From: Pisolithus tinctorius
Taxonomy: Eukaryota > Basidiomycota > Agaricomycetes > Boletales > Pisolithaceae
DNA: 64,000 bases
Assembly (NCBI GenBank): GCA_024663395.1
Contig: JANFAH010000067.1
Coordinates: 1 to 64,000, forward strand
Direction: 5' to 3'
Part shown: positions 1-9,350 of the stretch, one piece after another
How positions within the stretch are numbered: position 1 is the stretch's first letter
Layout: every line of letters starts with the position of its first letter
Made by a program: the position numbers and the translations under genes
The notes under the pieces: generated by a model
Databases searched by the model: none
Told to the model about the DNA's origin: nothing
What the model saw: the letters and a program-made list of their open reading frames with translations, nothing else

Positions 1-871
1 GACTGTGAATCTTCGTAGAAGACGATGCAAGAAAAAAGAAACTGACCATGTGTGAACTTTCCTGGCGACAAGCAAGGTGTATGGATCGTGCGTAGATAAC
101 ATACTGATGCGGAAAATTCGCATTAGCAGCTCATTTGGAAGGGTTTGAGGCATCGAACGATATCACTGGCTCCGGCCCACCCGCCAGTGAGACTCCACTG
201 ACTGTATGAGAACGTGGACCAGGAAAAACCGCTTGTCAGTTACACTGAAATGGCAGTAAGTGGGACTAACTGTGACTAGAGCGTTAGGGAGAGTCGGTGG
301 ATGCACGGCTACGACAGTCAAGAAGAAACAATTATCTTCGGAGTCTGGTCAAGACCTTGTTGGTCTACTCAAGGGTGGCTAGTCTAGGGCTGGACACAAT
401 TTTCAGACACCCACCACTCACGCAGCCTACCGCGATGCACTCGGAATCCATGAAATGCATTGTGACAGTATTATGCAGTGCCGGGATCTCACTCACTCTC
501 TCATGCGCCACTAGCATTCACCACTGTGAAGTGCCCCGTCATTTACAGTTCCCACGCTCTTCAACGTTGCAAGTGACAGCGAAGGGCCTTTATGTCATGT
601 CTTAGACCTCAGTGCTCAGCCCCACATCAGGAAATTAACAAAAGTCTTATTCATACTTAAAACACACTTATGTCAGCTTAATGTACTTGTGACTGCTTGT
701 GGTGCTGGGCTAAGCATGCTGTGTTTGTTGAGAACATTAAGACAAAAGAGCCAACTATTTTGTTATCTCACATGTCTTATGGATCTTAGTGGTCTTACAG
801 CTGTTTTGGCATAGAGTTCCATAAGCTCAATAAATTCTAAAGTAAATCAAGTAGTGCAATTTACAAAAGAA
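1..871. other. no gene recognised; edge of CpG-poor block
   Basis: I see no convincing coding exon here. Bases 1-600 have an ordinary CpG content. From about 640 onward CpG becomes rare, marking the left edge of the mobile-element block. The last part, up to 871, should hold the 3' flank of the Plavaka transposase gene whose stop codon is at 872-874. I could not identify a terminal inverted repeat or a target-site duplication for that DNA element by eye. Confidence 0.5.
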
Positions 872-1232
872 TTATGACACCAGCTTGAACATGTGGTGGT
901 CTGCAAAATGATTGACATAGAATCTGCAGAATATGTCCAATGAATTGTGACAGTTGACATATGGTGGGACATACTTGTCCCCAGAAATTGGTAGGAGATG
1001 TGTGCTACAAATGATACTGTCAATATGTATTACTGCAAGGTGTGAGCTGTCCTCCACAAAAGATGGTGCAACCATCCACATGCCTGTCAATTCATTGGGT
1101 TCATCAGCAATTCAATCAAACCAATGGATCAGTGTGTATGGGAATGTCTGGCCATTGGTATGAACAAAAGAGAAAAGACACAAAACTTGAGCAACATTCA
1201 TGCTGAGCATTCCTTCCTTCATATCATCTGTG
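872..1232 (-). pseudogene. Plavaka transposase, C-terminal fragment (distal side of retroelement insertion)
   Basis: This is the C-terminal part of the transposase whose main body is at 9346-12184. Read on the minus strand, the frame that leaves the main body at the target-site duplication continues here without a shift: a segment with VLCLFSF and TLIHWFD, then TGMW, IHIDSI, and a terminal block ending in FYVNHFADHH. I recognise this as the usual C-terminus of basidiomycete Plavaka transposases. One in-frame TGA follows the TLIHWFD segment, at a position where a CGA codon would fit. The frame ends at the TAA at 872-874. The split is caused by the chromovirus at 1233-9345. It is certainly non-functional in this allele. 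Confidence 0.8.
1228..1232. repeat. target-site duplication, left copy (CTGTG)
   Basis: The five bases CTGTG directly precede the 5' LTR and are repeated exactly at 9346-9350, directly after the 3' LTR. This is the expected 5-bp duplication of a Ty3/gypsy integrase. Confidence 0.9.
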
Positions 1233-1951
1233 TGTTACACCTGTATAGGGGCTTTTTCCTTTTTCACCCAAACTGCAAGGTCATGTGGGTCATGTGTGTC
1301 ATTGTCACGTCATTTGTCCTTGCCATGGTAGTCCTCAGTCTGTTGGCACCCAGAGCCTTTGGATCACCGGCAGTGGAGGTATTTCCAATACCTACTGATG
1401 CTGCATATGCCCTCATCACTCTGACTTGTAGCTGCACCCACAGCTGATGGACAGTATTTCATTTATGTCCTGATCTCCCTTCCATGTTCCTTTGACTTGT
1501 TTATATTGCTTGTATGTTTACTTCCTAGTTCTGGTGTCTGGCTCCTCACTGTGCATTGATTGCACAGCTGGTATAGCCCTCGCTTCATCCTTCCCCTGCT
1601 CTGTCTGACACTGTGTGTTTCCTTTTCTGTTCGATTGTTTATTGCTGCGGATACTTACTGCCTTGACAGTGCAACTGGTATGGTACCCTATCAGTTATGT
1701 ATAAATATGTGTGTACCATACCTTGTATCCTCAGTTTTTCGATAGCTTGCAACTCAGCTGTTATCTTTGACTCATACTCTGTTCCCTCTCTGTCGTGATC
1801 TCAGAAGAACTCGCCAGTAGAGGTAACCCTTGCCAGTACTTGTCAATAACAAGTTGAGCCATAGGGGTTACAACAAGTTTGGCCCGTAGACTCCCCCTCA
1901 CACCACTCGTGACTAGTCCATTTGACAAAGTCACTTGGCTTGGGCATAACA
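1233..1951 (+). repeat. 5' LTR of the chromovirus
   Basis: 719 bp. It aligns end to end with 8627-9345. It ends in GGGCATAACA, the inverted complement of the TGTTATGCCC that opens the 3' LTR. Its own first bases, TGTTACACC, are a mutated version of that start. A TATA box at 1700-1707 and the predicted transcript start near 1733 define U3, R and U5. Confidence 0.95.
1700..1743 (+). promoter_or_regulatory. LTR promoter: TATA box and predicted transcript start
   Basis: TATAAATA at 1700-1707 is followed about 26 bases later by the 11-mer AGTTTTTCGAT (1733-1743). I infer the start site at 1733 from the usual TATA spacing and because this 11-mer can pair with the sequence just downstream of the LTR. 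The 3' LTR has the same arrangement, with TATAAATA at 9094-9101. Confidence 0.6.
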
Positions 1952-1964
1952 AAATTGAAAAACT
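1952..1964 (+). other. primer-binding site, predicted self-primed (Tf1-like)
   Basis: Two bases after the 5' LTR lies ATTGAAAAACT (1954-1964). It can pair over exactly 11 positions, one of them G-U, with AGTTTTTCGAT at 1733-1743, the predicted 5' end of the element's own transcript. Pairing stops at the next base. I saw no obvious 3' tRNA complement starting with TGG here. Tf1 and related fungal elements are known to prime reverse transcription with the first 11 nt of their own RNA. Applying that to this element is inference. Confidence 0.6.
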
Positions 1965-2189
1965 CTTGCAGCTTTCCAGGACTTGTGACCGCTCGTCCTA
2001 GGGTTTTCTGAACTTCAACAAACCCTTCCTTCAAATCAACTCATTGCTCTACAGGCAGCCCTTGGGCTTTAATAGATCGCCTCCCTTGAGCTCGACCTTG
2101 TTACTCCCTTCATGAAAAGTAACTCGGTCACCAAACCCAAATCACACTGACAGGTTTCCTTCGGGATATAATTCCTCCCTCAGTCTCCA

Positions 2190-3598
2190 TTGTCACTATC
2201 TGTAAAAGTGTCTTCACCCTCTAAGAGTAAGCCTCCGGTTCCCCCTTGCCCCATTTCTTTAGGTCTAGGAAGGAACCCACCTTTGCCCCCTATCCCTCGT
2301 GGGCAACTCGGACCGTCTTACTCCGCCACAAACCCTTGTATTTCCTTTTTGTCGCATTATCGTGAAGAAGAAGTCACTTTAAGTTCAGAAGAAGAAGATG
2401 ATCAGAAGTCTAGTTCTTCCCTCGGATCAGTCCTCAAAGAAGAACAGGAAGAAGCACAAACACCCATAATGTCCATGACCCAAGGTCACAGAGAGTCTGC
2501 CCTGGAAATGCCTCCCAAAATGTATACCAAGGAGGAGTTGAGGCAGAAAGTTGAAGATCAACAGTTGTTTATGGCAGAAGAGGCATATTGCCTCATCTGC
2601 GAGAATGTTGACCCATTTCCCTCTAGTGTGCCCACCAAAGAAATGTTGAAAAGATGGTACACTCAGAATTTCAGAAAGGACATACTCCCAGAGCCATCCA
2701 CTGGTGGTGGCAGTAAGGGGAAATCCAAGTATGATGATGATGACGATTACCACCCTTGCCCTCCTAACAGGGGTTGTGAGTTTAATGTTGGGTGCCCAGG
2801 AGAATATGATGGAAGCCACAATAGTCTTCAGATGTGGCTTACCCAAGTTGAAGGTTATCTCAACATTAACAAACACGTTTTACAACACCGAAGCTCTCAA
2901 GATCTTGTTTGCTCTCACATATATGACAAAGGGGGCCGCAGTCTCTTTTGCTGAAAATTATCAAAACGAGAACAAGCTTAATGATGGCTCCATTTACTAC
3001 ATGGATACCTTCCAGATGTTTGTCAAACGTCTCAAAGCTACGTTCGAGTCCAGCGATCAAACCACCCTTGCCATCCTTTGTCTCTCGAGTATGAACAAGG
3101 AAAATGCGAACTTGAAGCCTACATCGTGGAATTTACAGGCCTTGTCAACAAGGCACAATTGAAGGATGAGTCCCGTGAAGCAGGAATCTTCTTTGGAAAA
3201 GGTCTCTCGAAGGAATACTGAGACTGGATCCTCAACAGTGGCTGTGCCCCTATTACCATTTTGGAATGGATCAAGGTTGTGGGAGAAGCACAAACTGCTA
3301 TCACCACCAAACATATCCTAGAAGGGAAGGAGTCTCAGTATGAAAGGAAGTATGTTCATTTCTGAAGTAATAACCAAGACCCTGATGCTATGGATGTTGA
3401 TAAGCGAAAGAAGAACGTCCAGAGGTCTGCCACTGACATCACATGTTTTAATTGTAACAAGAAGGGTCACTACAAGAGTGACTGCAAAGCCAAACAACTC
3501 ACTGGAGTTCACATTGTGGTTTCCAAGGATGGAAGCAAAACTGCCTATGTAGGCAATAGGGAAGCAAACGACGAAGAAAAGAAGTTGTTGGGTTTTTA
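2190..3598 (+). pseudogene. gag (broken)
   Basis: Nucleocapsid/capsid polyprotein of the chromovirus. An acidic, proline/serine-rich N-terminal stretch leads into a capsid-like segment around 2795-3150 (PGEYDG followed by QMWLTQVEGYL, then KGAAVSFAENYQ and TFQMFVKRLKATF). A classical zinc knuckle CFNCNKKGHYKSDC follows near 3442-3485. The reading frame slips near 2875 and again near 3100, and at least two in-frame TGA codons interrupt it. I see no ATG at the left end of the open frame, which begins at about 2190, so the true start is unclear. The knuckle is intact, but no full-length Gag could be made from this copy. Confidence 0.85.
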
Positions 3599-3699
3599 AA
3601 GAGGACTGCTGAACCAATTCCTGCATCAGTCAGTCTGGTTTCTGTGTTGTCAGCTAAATGTACTTCTATAGATGATGAATCCAATATGTGAATCTGTTC

Positions 3700-6600
3700 T
3701 CCTCTTGGACTCATTATCCTACCCAACTTCAAGGCAGGAATATGGGCCTGTATTGACTCAGGCGCAGAGGTTTCCTTAATTTCCAAATGAATGGTAAACA
3801 AGTTGAAGATACCAACGTACCATGTATCAAGCAAGTTCAAAACTACCTCATTTACTGGGAAAGACGAAGAGTGGGTGATGCACAAGTGCACCCTGAAGAT
3901 GGAAATCAAGGAACATGTCATTCGGGTCAAATGCTGTGTAGGGCCACTTGTTGGAAAGGAACATGTACTTTTGGGAATGCCATTCCTAAAAGAGTTCAAA
4001 CCCCACATGAACTGGGAAACCGGTAAGATCACATGCTGGGATGATAGTTTCATGTATCCAGAAAAAGCTAATGTTAAGGAAGTCTCCGTCGAGGAGCAAC
4101 CTTCCAAGAAGTTGGAAGTGTTTATTAATAAAACTACTTTATCCACAGAACTAGAAGCCACACAAGCTTCGACCAAGGAAGAGGTCCATCTTCCAGAGTG
4201 ATATAAGGAATTCGCCAAGGTCTTCACAGAAGACGATATCCTGCTGCCAAAACATCGTCCCAGGCTTGATCACGAAATATGCCTGAAGGATGATTTTAAA
4301 CCCAAGAAAGCAACGGTATATCTGATGTCTCCTGACGAACTAAAAATCCTAGATGAATTCCTTGATGAAAATTTAAAATGCAAAAAGATTCAACTGTCCA
4401 CCTCACCTCAAGTGGCACCGGTGTTCTTTGTCGCCAAGAAGGATGGAAAGAAGCAACTAATCCAAGACTATTGCTACCTCAATTCCTTTACCATCCAAGA
4501 TGTGCATCCACTACCGAATGCGCAGGCACTGTTCGATGAGTTGGTCAAATCAAAATATTATGCTAAATTTGATATTCGATGGGGGTTTACTAACCTTCAA
4601 GTAAAAGAAGGAGATGAGTGGAAGGGGGCATTCATAACCCCCAGAGGGCTGTTTGAACCCACAGTAATGTTCTTTGGCCAGTGTAACTCACCTCCCTCTT
4701 TTCAAAGGTATATGGACAAAACTTTCGAATCTCAATGAGGAAAGCAAGTAGGGTACATGGACAACGACATTGTCCATGCAAAGACTATCGAAGAACTCCG
4801 GAAACGTGTAACAGAGTTCCTGAAAATCTGTGAAAAGGAAGAACTTCGCCTCAAGATCAGCAAGTGCTGCTTCGAAGTTGAAGAAGTGGAGTTCCTCAGA
4901 ATGATAATCAGAAAAGGGTGTATGGAGACTTTGCTGACGAAGACTGATGCCATTAGTATGTGGGAGGCCCCTGAAAATCTTACAGGTCTTCATAGATTCC
5001 TCAGATTCTGCAATTTCTACTGGAAGTTCATCCCTTCTTTCTCAAGCGTTGCATGCCTGCTCCACGACCTTACCAAGAAAGGCATGTCGTATCAATGGAC
5101 CCCTGAGCGAGTGGCCACTTTTGAAAGACTAAAAACTTTGTTATGTTTGTCTCTGGTCCTCACAATGCCCAACTTCTCCAAGCCTTTTGCACTTTTCACT
5201 GACACTTCAAAACTCGGAACAGGTGCCATGCTCGCCCAAAAGGGCTTGGACAATGAGTGGCACCCCTGTTCCTATCTTTTGCAGTCATTGGTTGGTGTGG
5301 AACAGTGCTACCAGGTCTATGACTTGGAGATGTTGGCAGTCATATGGGCACTCAAAGCCTTTTGCCTGTATCTACTTTTGCTGGTCGAACCAACCATTGT
5401 TTTTACAGATCATAAAAACCTCAAATATTACCGGGAACCTCAGCAGCTCACCCCACGTCAAGCACGCTGGGCTGCTACTATCCAGTCCTACCCTATTCGG
5501 TTCTCGTGGCAGGCTGGCTGCCTTCAGGTCCCTGCCAATACTCTTTCCCATAGAAATTCTTCAGAGGAGCCCACCCCAGTGGCCACGGTTCTCCTGGAGA
5601 ACCTTTGGCTTTCGGAGGGGGTGGACCCTTCAAAACCACAAATTCAACTTGTTTCCCTGTTATTTTTGCTTACAAAAATTCAAAAACAGTTAAAAATAAA
5701 TCAACTAGCAAGGATCAGTCATCTTCCTGCTCGTGTTAACTGCTCAAAAACCAAGCCTTACTCTCACCCACTTGAGGAATCTGCAAAGGAGAGTTTGGCC
5801 TCCAAAGCTCACCCCACAAGGGAACCCATAAAAGGAGCTTGAGGGGTTGTCACCATCTCAACTGACCTGTATGAACGTGTCAAGAACAATACATCAAAAG
5901 GTTCAACAGGCCCAGAGCCAATCGACAATATAACCATAGCAGAAGACGGAACAAAACGATTCAGAACTACTCACTTGTATATCCCACCTGAGGATCGCCA
6001 CCACTGCATGCATTCCTATCATGATCATGAGTCCACTGGACACCCTGGACAAAAAGCGATGTTCGCTAAAATGAGAAAGGAAGTATGGTGGGAAGGTATG
6101 GGAAAAGACATCAAGACTTATGTCACAGGATGCCCTGCATGTCAAACTACCAAGGTCGTCATGCATCCACCCACACCCCCAGTTACTCCCCACACTACTC
6201 CTAAAACCACCTTCCTTCCAGCAGGTGTCAATGGATCTCATTACCAATCTCCCAGTCTTGGAAGAACAAAAATATGACTCTATTCTCACAGTTGTTGATC
6301 AGGGCCTCACCAAAGCCACGTTGTTCACCCCATGTCACAAAACAATTGACTCCGTCGGGATCACCTGACTCTTCCATCAATTCATTTATTCCTGATTTGG
6401 GGTACCGGAATTGGTAATCTCAGATTGTGGTCCACAGTTTGCATCTTTGTTTACCAAAGAGCTGTACAAAGCAATAGGGGTAAAAACCAAGCTAAGTACT
6501 GGGTACCATCCACAAACTAATGGAGAAAGCAAACGGGTTAATCAGGAGGTTGAGGGGTACCTTCGCCTGTACTGCTCTGAGTTCCCTAACTCATGGAGCG

Positions 6601-7260
6601 TGAAACTACCCTCCGCCGAGTTTGCTCACAACTCCCGGATCCACTCCATTCACAAGATGACCCCGTTCTCCCTCATCCTCAGATATGACCCTTCCCCCTA
6701 CCCTGAAGTATGACTCACCCTGGTCCCCTCCATAGATGAAAGGCTAGAACGACTTGCATCAAGCCAGGATGTTGCCATCCTTGTGCACAGAAAGGCACAG
6801 GAATTGATGCGTTCGTGCAGCAAAGGTTTGTATGTGCCACCAAAAGTCGGAGATCAGGTGCTGTTGGATACTGGGCACCTTAGGATCAAAAACCAGTGCG
6901 ACAAGATTGCACCCCAACATCTTGGACCTTTCAAAGTGACTCAGGTCGTGTCACCTGTCACCTTCCAATTGGACCTTCCCTCTACTTGGAAGGTTCATCC
7001 GGTGTTCCATGGGTCCCGCATCTTTCCATTCACCAAAAACAAAACATATGGCGCTGCACCTGCAGCACCATTACCAGTTGGTAGATGATGAGGTGGAGTG
7101 GGAGGTTGAGGCGATACTGAATCACAAAACAGATGGGCAGAGGACAGTGCAAATTCAAGTGGAAAGGGTTCCCACATTCATCAAATACGTGGGAACCCGA
7201 AGAACATATAAAAGACCATGCAATGGATGCCCTTGATCAGTACAAGCTCACTCACCACCT
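3700..7260 (+). pseudogene. pol: protease, RT, RNase H, integrase, chromodomain (broken)
   Basis: Polyprotein of the chromovirus. Protease has the active-site DSGAEVSLIS near 3750-3785. Reverse transcriptase (about 4325-4960) shows FDIRWGF and a YMDN in place of the usual YxDD, so the catalytic motif itself is changed. RNase H (about 5190-5560) has FTDTSKLGTGAML and FTDHKNL. Integrase has an HHCC zinc-binding segment (about 5995-6150, GCPACQ) and a catalytic core with VVDQGLTKA, SDCGPQF and TGYHPQTNGESKRVNQ. A GPY/F-type region and a chromodomain (EWEVEAIL, then KFKWKGFPHSSNTWEPEEHI) close the protein at about 7085-7260. From protease to about 6230 one frame runs through, broken by TGA at 3788, 4199, 4736 and 5840. 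After a shift it continues with TGA at 6366, 6393 and 6711. Another small shift splits the chromodomain. Confidence 0.92.
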
Positions 7261-7269
7261 CAGAAATTA

Positions 7270-8493
7270 ATGGACTCCCCTCGCTCTGTCAACACTGAAA
7301 ATGACTATGCTGACCTCATTGGAGAATCTGTTTATGACCCCTCAGCCGACCGAGACTTCTTACAGGTCCCGCCCATCGTCTATCGCAACTCCCCTCCCCT
7401 GTCCCCCTCCTCCTGCTTTCCTGGATTGGACTCCACATCCCTCTTGTCACAGTCCGTACTGCCCTCTCTCGCCAAACCTCCAAGATCGCATCCACACCAG
7501 GGTTTCTTGGTCTGCCGAGTACTGCTCCCCAAGGCCAGAGTCCCCCCAGTCGGGGACAGTAACTGCAAGGGAAAGGGAAAGGGTAAAGAGAAGCCTCACC
7601 ATGGCACCGATCAAGGAGCAGCCAGCAGCCACTCCACCAATGCTCCTGTCTCTCCCCACGTTTGCCCTGCCCATCCAGCAGAACCTGTCACCAGTCACAA
7701 TGCCGCCCTCGACATGCTTGCCTCAGTCGCCCTTGCCAGGGATGACAAGCCACGACTACCAGTCTCAGCGAGTGACTACCTGGACATTACTAGGGCACTT
7801 GATGTCTTCAACAATGGGGACGACATTGATGGGTGCACACAGGAACAAGTTAAGTATTTTGGGCTGTTGTCTGAAATCTACAGAGCAGCAGACATGATCG
7901 GATGGTGTGCCTCCAAGCTTAGGACCTGGCAACTTTCTGGGACCACTCCCCTGGCAGAGGTCATTATGACCTCCATGCTCAAAAAGGGATATGTGGACAT
8001 TTTAGAAGCGGCAACTGGAGGAGCCTACCATCACCTTCGCAACCGACAGATCGGTGAGTTTCCCGCCCCTATGGCTTCTCGGCTTCTCGACTGGATCAAA
8101 CCTAAAGAAATGTCTCCAGTCATACCTGAAATGAAGCCTTCCACTGATCAGGAAGTCCAGTGGGATCCCCTGTTGGAAATGGCTGATAACGCGACGGTTT
8201 TTAAAGAGGTTGGTGCTCGTCTGGGGATGGGACATAACAACTCTGGTTGGGAGGTTTTTCTAACAGACGCTTTGTGGGCCGGCCTTGACAAGAACTATCA
8301 TAATGCTGTCCATGCCGCTGGTCCTCTCCCTCTGACTCCCTTCCTCCCCATCCCTACTGATCAACTTTGGTTCTACACCAGAGGACATACTGCAGTTCCT
8401 GAGGGACACCCCCTCTACAAGTATGCTTGCTACCAGTGTCATTACCTGGGACATTGGTCCTGCCACAATGGACAAGGTTCACGTTGGACCTGA
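7270..8493 (+). CDS. third ORF of the chromovirus, unknown function
   Basis: A 407-residue open frame between the chromodomain and the polypurine tract, starting at an ATG. Its N-terminal 170 residues are rich in proline, serine and basic clusters (GKGKGKGKEKPHH). The rest looks folded, with a helical middle and a C-terminal end carrying YACYQCHYLGHWSC, a CX2CX4H pattern resembling a variant zinc knuckle. I do not recognise the family with certainty. The position downstream of pol suggests an accessory gene of the element, possibly derived from a Gag-like protein. It is striking that this frame is open over its whole length while gag and pol carry many stops. An overlapping frame at 7301-7897 is also long, so a compensated shift in the N-terminal half is possible. 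Confidence 0.6.
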   Translation: MDSPRSVNTENDYADLIGESVYDPSADRDFLQVPPIVYRNSPPLSPSSCFPGLDSTSLLSQSVLPSLAKPPRSHPHQGFLVCRVLLPKARVPPVGDSNCKGKGKGKEKPHHGTDQGAASSHSTNAPVSPHVCPAHPAEPVTSHNAALDMLASVALARDDKPRLPVSASDYLDITRALDVFNNGDDIDGCTQEQVKYFGLLSEIYRAADMIGWCASKLRTWQLSGTTPLAEVIMTSMLKKGYVDILEAATGGAYHHLRNRQIGEFPAPMASRLLDWIKPKEMSPVIPEMKPSTDQEVQWDPLLEMADNATVFKEVGARLGMGHNNSGWEVFLTDALWAGLDKNYHNAVHAAGPLPLTPFLPIPTDQLWFYTRGHTAVPEGHPLYKYACYQCHYLGHWSCHNGQGSRWT

Positions 8494-8616
8494 GCAAGCG
8501 AGGAACCATCGTCTTCACCGACTCCATTGCCCATTGCCTCTCACACTCGTTCCCACTGCCGCTTCGCAACTTATCTGCCAACACCCATGCCTTGTCCTCA
8601 AGGGTCTGAGGACCTT

Positions 8617-8626
8617 AGAGGGGGGA
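8617..8626 (+). other. polypurine tract
   Basis: AGAGGGGGGA directly abuts the TGTTATGCCC start of the 3' LTR, the expected place and composition for the plus-strand primer of an LTR retroelement. Confidence 0.85.
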
Positions 8627-9345
8627 TGTTATGCCCATATAGGGGCTTTTTCCTTTTTCGCCCAAACTGCAAGGTCATGTGGGTCATGTGGGTCATCATC
8701 ACGTTGTTTGTCCTCGCAATGGTAGTCCTCAGTCTGTTGGCACCCAGAGCCTTTGGATCACCAGCAGTGGAGGTATTTCCAATACCTACTGATGCTGCAT
8801 ATGCCCTCGTCACTCTGACTCGTAGCTGCACCTGCAGCTGATGGACAGTATTTCATTTATGTCCTGATCTCCCTTCCATGTTCCTTTGACTCATTTATAT
8901 TGCTCGTATGTTTACTTCCTAGTTCTGGTGTCTGGCTCCTTGCTGCACATTGATTGCACAGCCAGTATAGCCCTTGCTTCATCCTTCCCCCACTCTGTCT
9001 GACACCGTGTGTTTCCTTTTCTGTTTGATTGTTTGTTGCTGTGGATACTTACCACCTTGACAGCATGACTGGTATGGTACCCTATCAGTTACATATAAAT
9101 ACGCATGTACCATACCTTGTATCCTCAGTTTTTTGATAGCTTGCAACTCAGCTGTTATCTTTGACTCATACTCTGTTCCCTCTCCATCGTGATCTCAGAA
9201 GAACTCGCCAGTAGAGGTAACCCTTGCCAGTACTTGTCAATAACAAGTTGAGCCATAGGGGTTACAACAAGTTTGGCCTGTAGACTCCCCCTCGCACCAC
9301 TTGTGACTAGTCCATTTGACAAAGTCACTTGGCTTGGGCATAACA
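8627..9345 (+). repeat. 3' LTR of the chromovirus
   Basis: 719 bp, same length as the 5' LTR. It begins TGTTATGCCC and ends GGGCATAACA, a perfect 10-bp inverted pair. It keeps more CpG than the 5' LTR, so it is probably closer to the inserted sequence at many positions. Confidence 0.95.
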
Positions 9346-9350
9346 CTGTG
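9346..9350. repeat. target-site duplication, right copy (CTGTG)
   Basis: Exact repeat of 1228-1232, directly after the 3' LTR. Confidence 0.9.

Larger units (their letters stand above)
1233..9345 (+). mobile_element. Ty3/gypsy chromovirus (full-length, decayed)
   Basis: An 8.1-kb LTR retrotransposon bounded by two 719-bp LTRs and the target duplication CTGTG. The order inside is 5' LTR, primer-binding site, gag with a CCHC knuckle, aspartic protease, reverse transcriptase, RNase H, integrase with HHCC and DD(E) core, chromodomain, a third ORF, polypurine tract and 3' LTR. The protease-RT-RNaseH-integrase order and the chromodomain place it in the chromovirus lineage of Ty3/gypsy. Gag and pol carry several TGA stops and a few frame shifts, so it cannot be autonomous as it stands. 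The 5' LTR differs from the 3' LTR mostly by C/T and G/A changes, many at CpG. It lies inside a Plavaka transposase gene and is therefore the younger insertion. Confidence 0.95.

Noticed and set aside
2427..2876. 149-codon minus-strand frame opposite gag
   Set aside because: It is the antisense shadow of the acidic gag region; the zinc knuckle and capsid-like blocks support the plus strand.
7301..7897. 198-codon frame overlapping the third ORF of the chromovirus
   Set aside because: It overlaps a longer frame with a more protein-like C-terminal half. It may reflect low-complexity coding sequence. I keep only the note that a compensated frame shift is possible.
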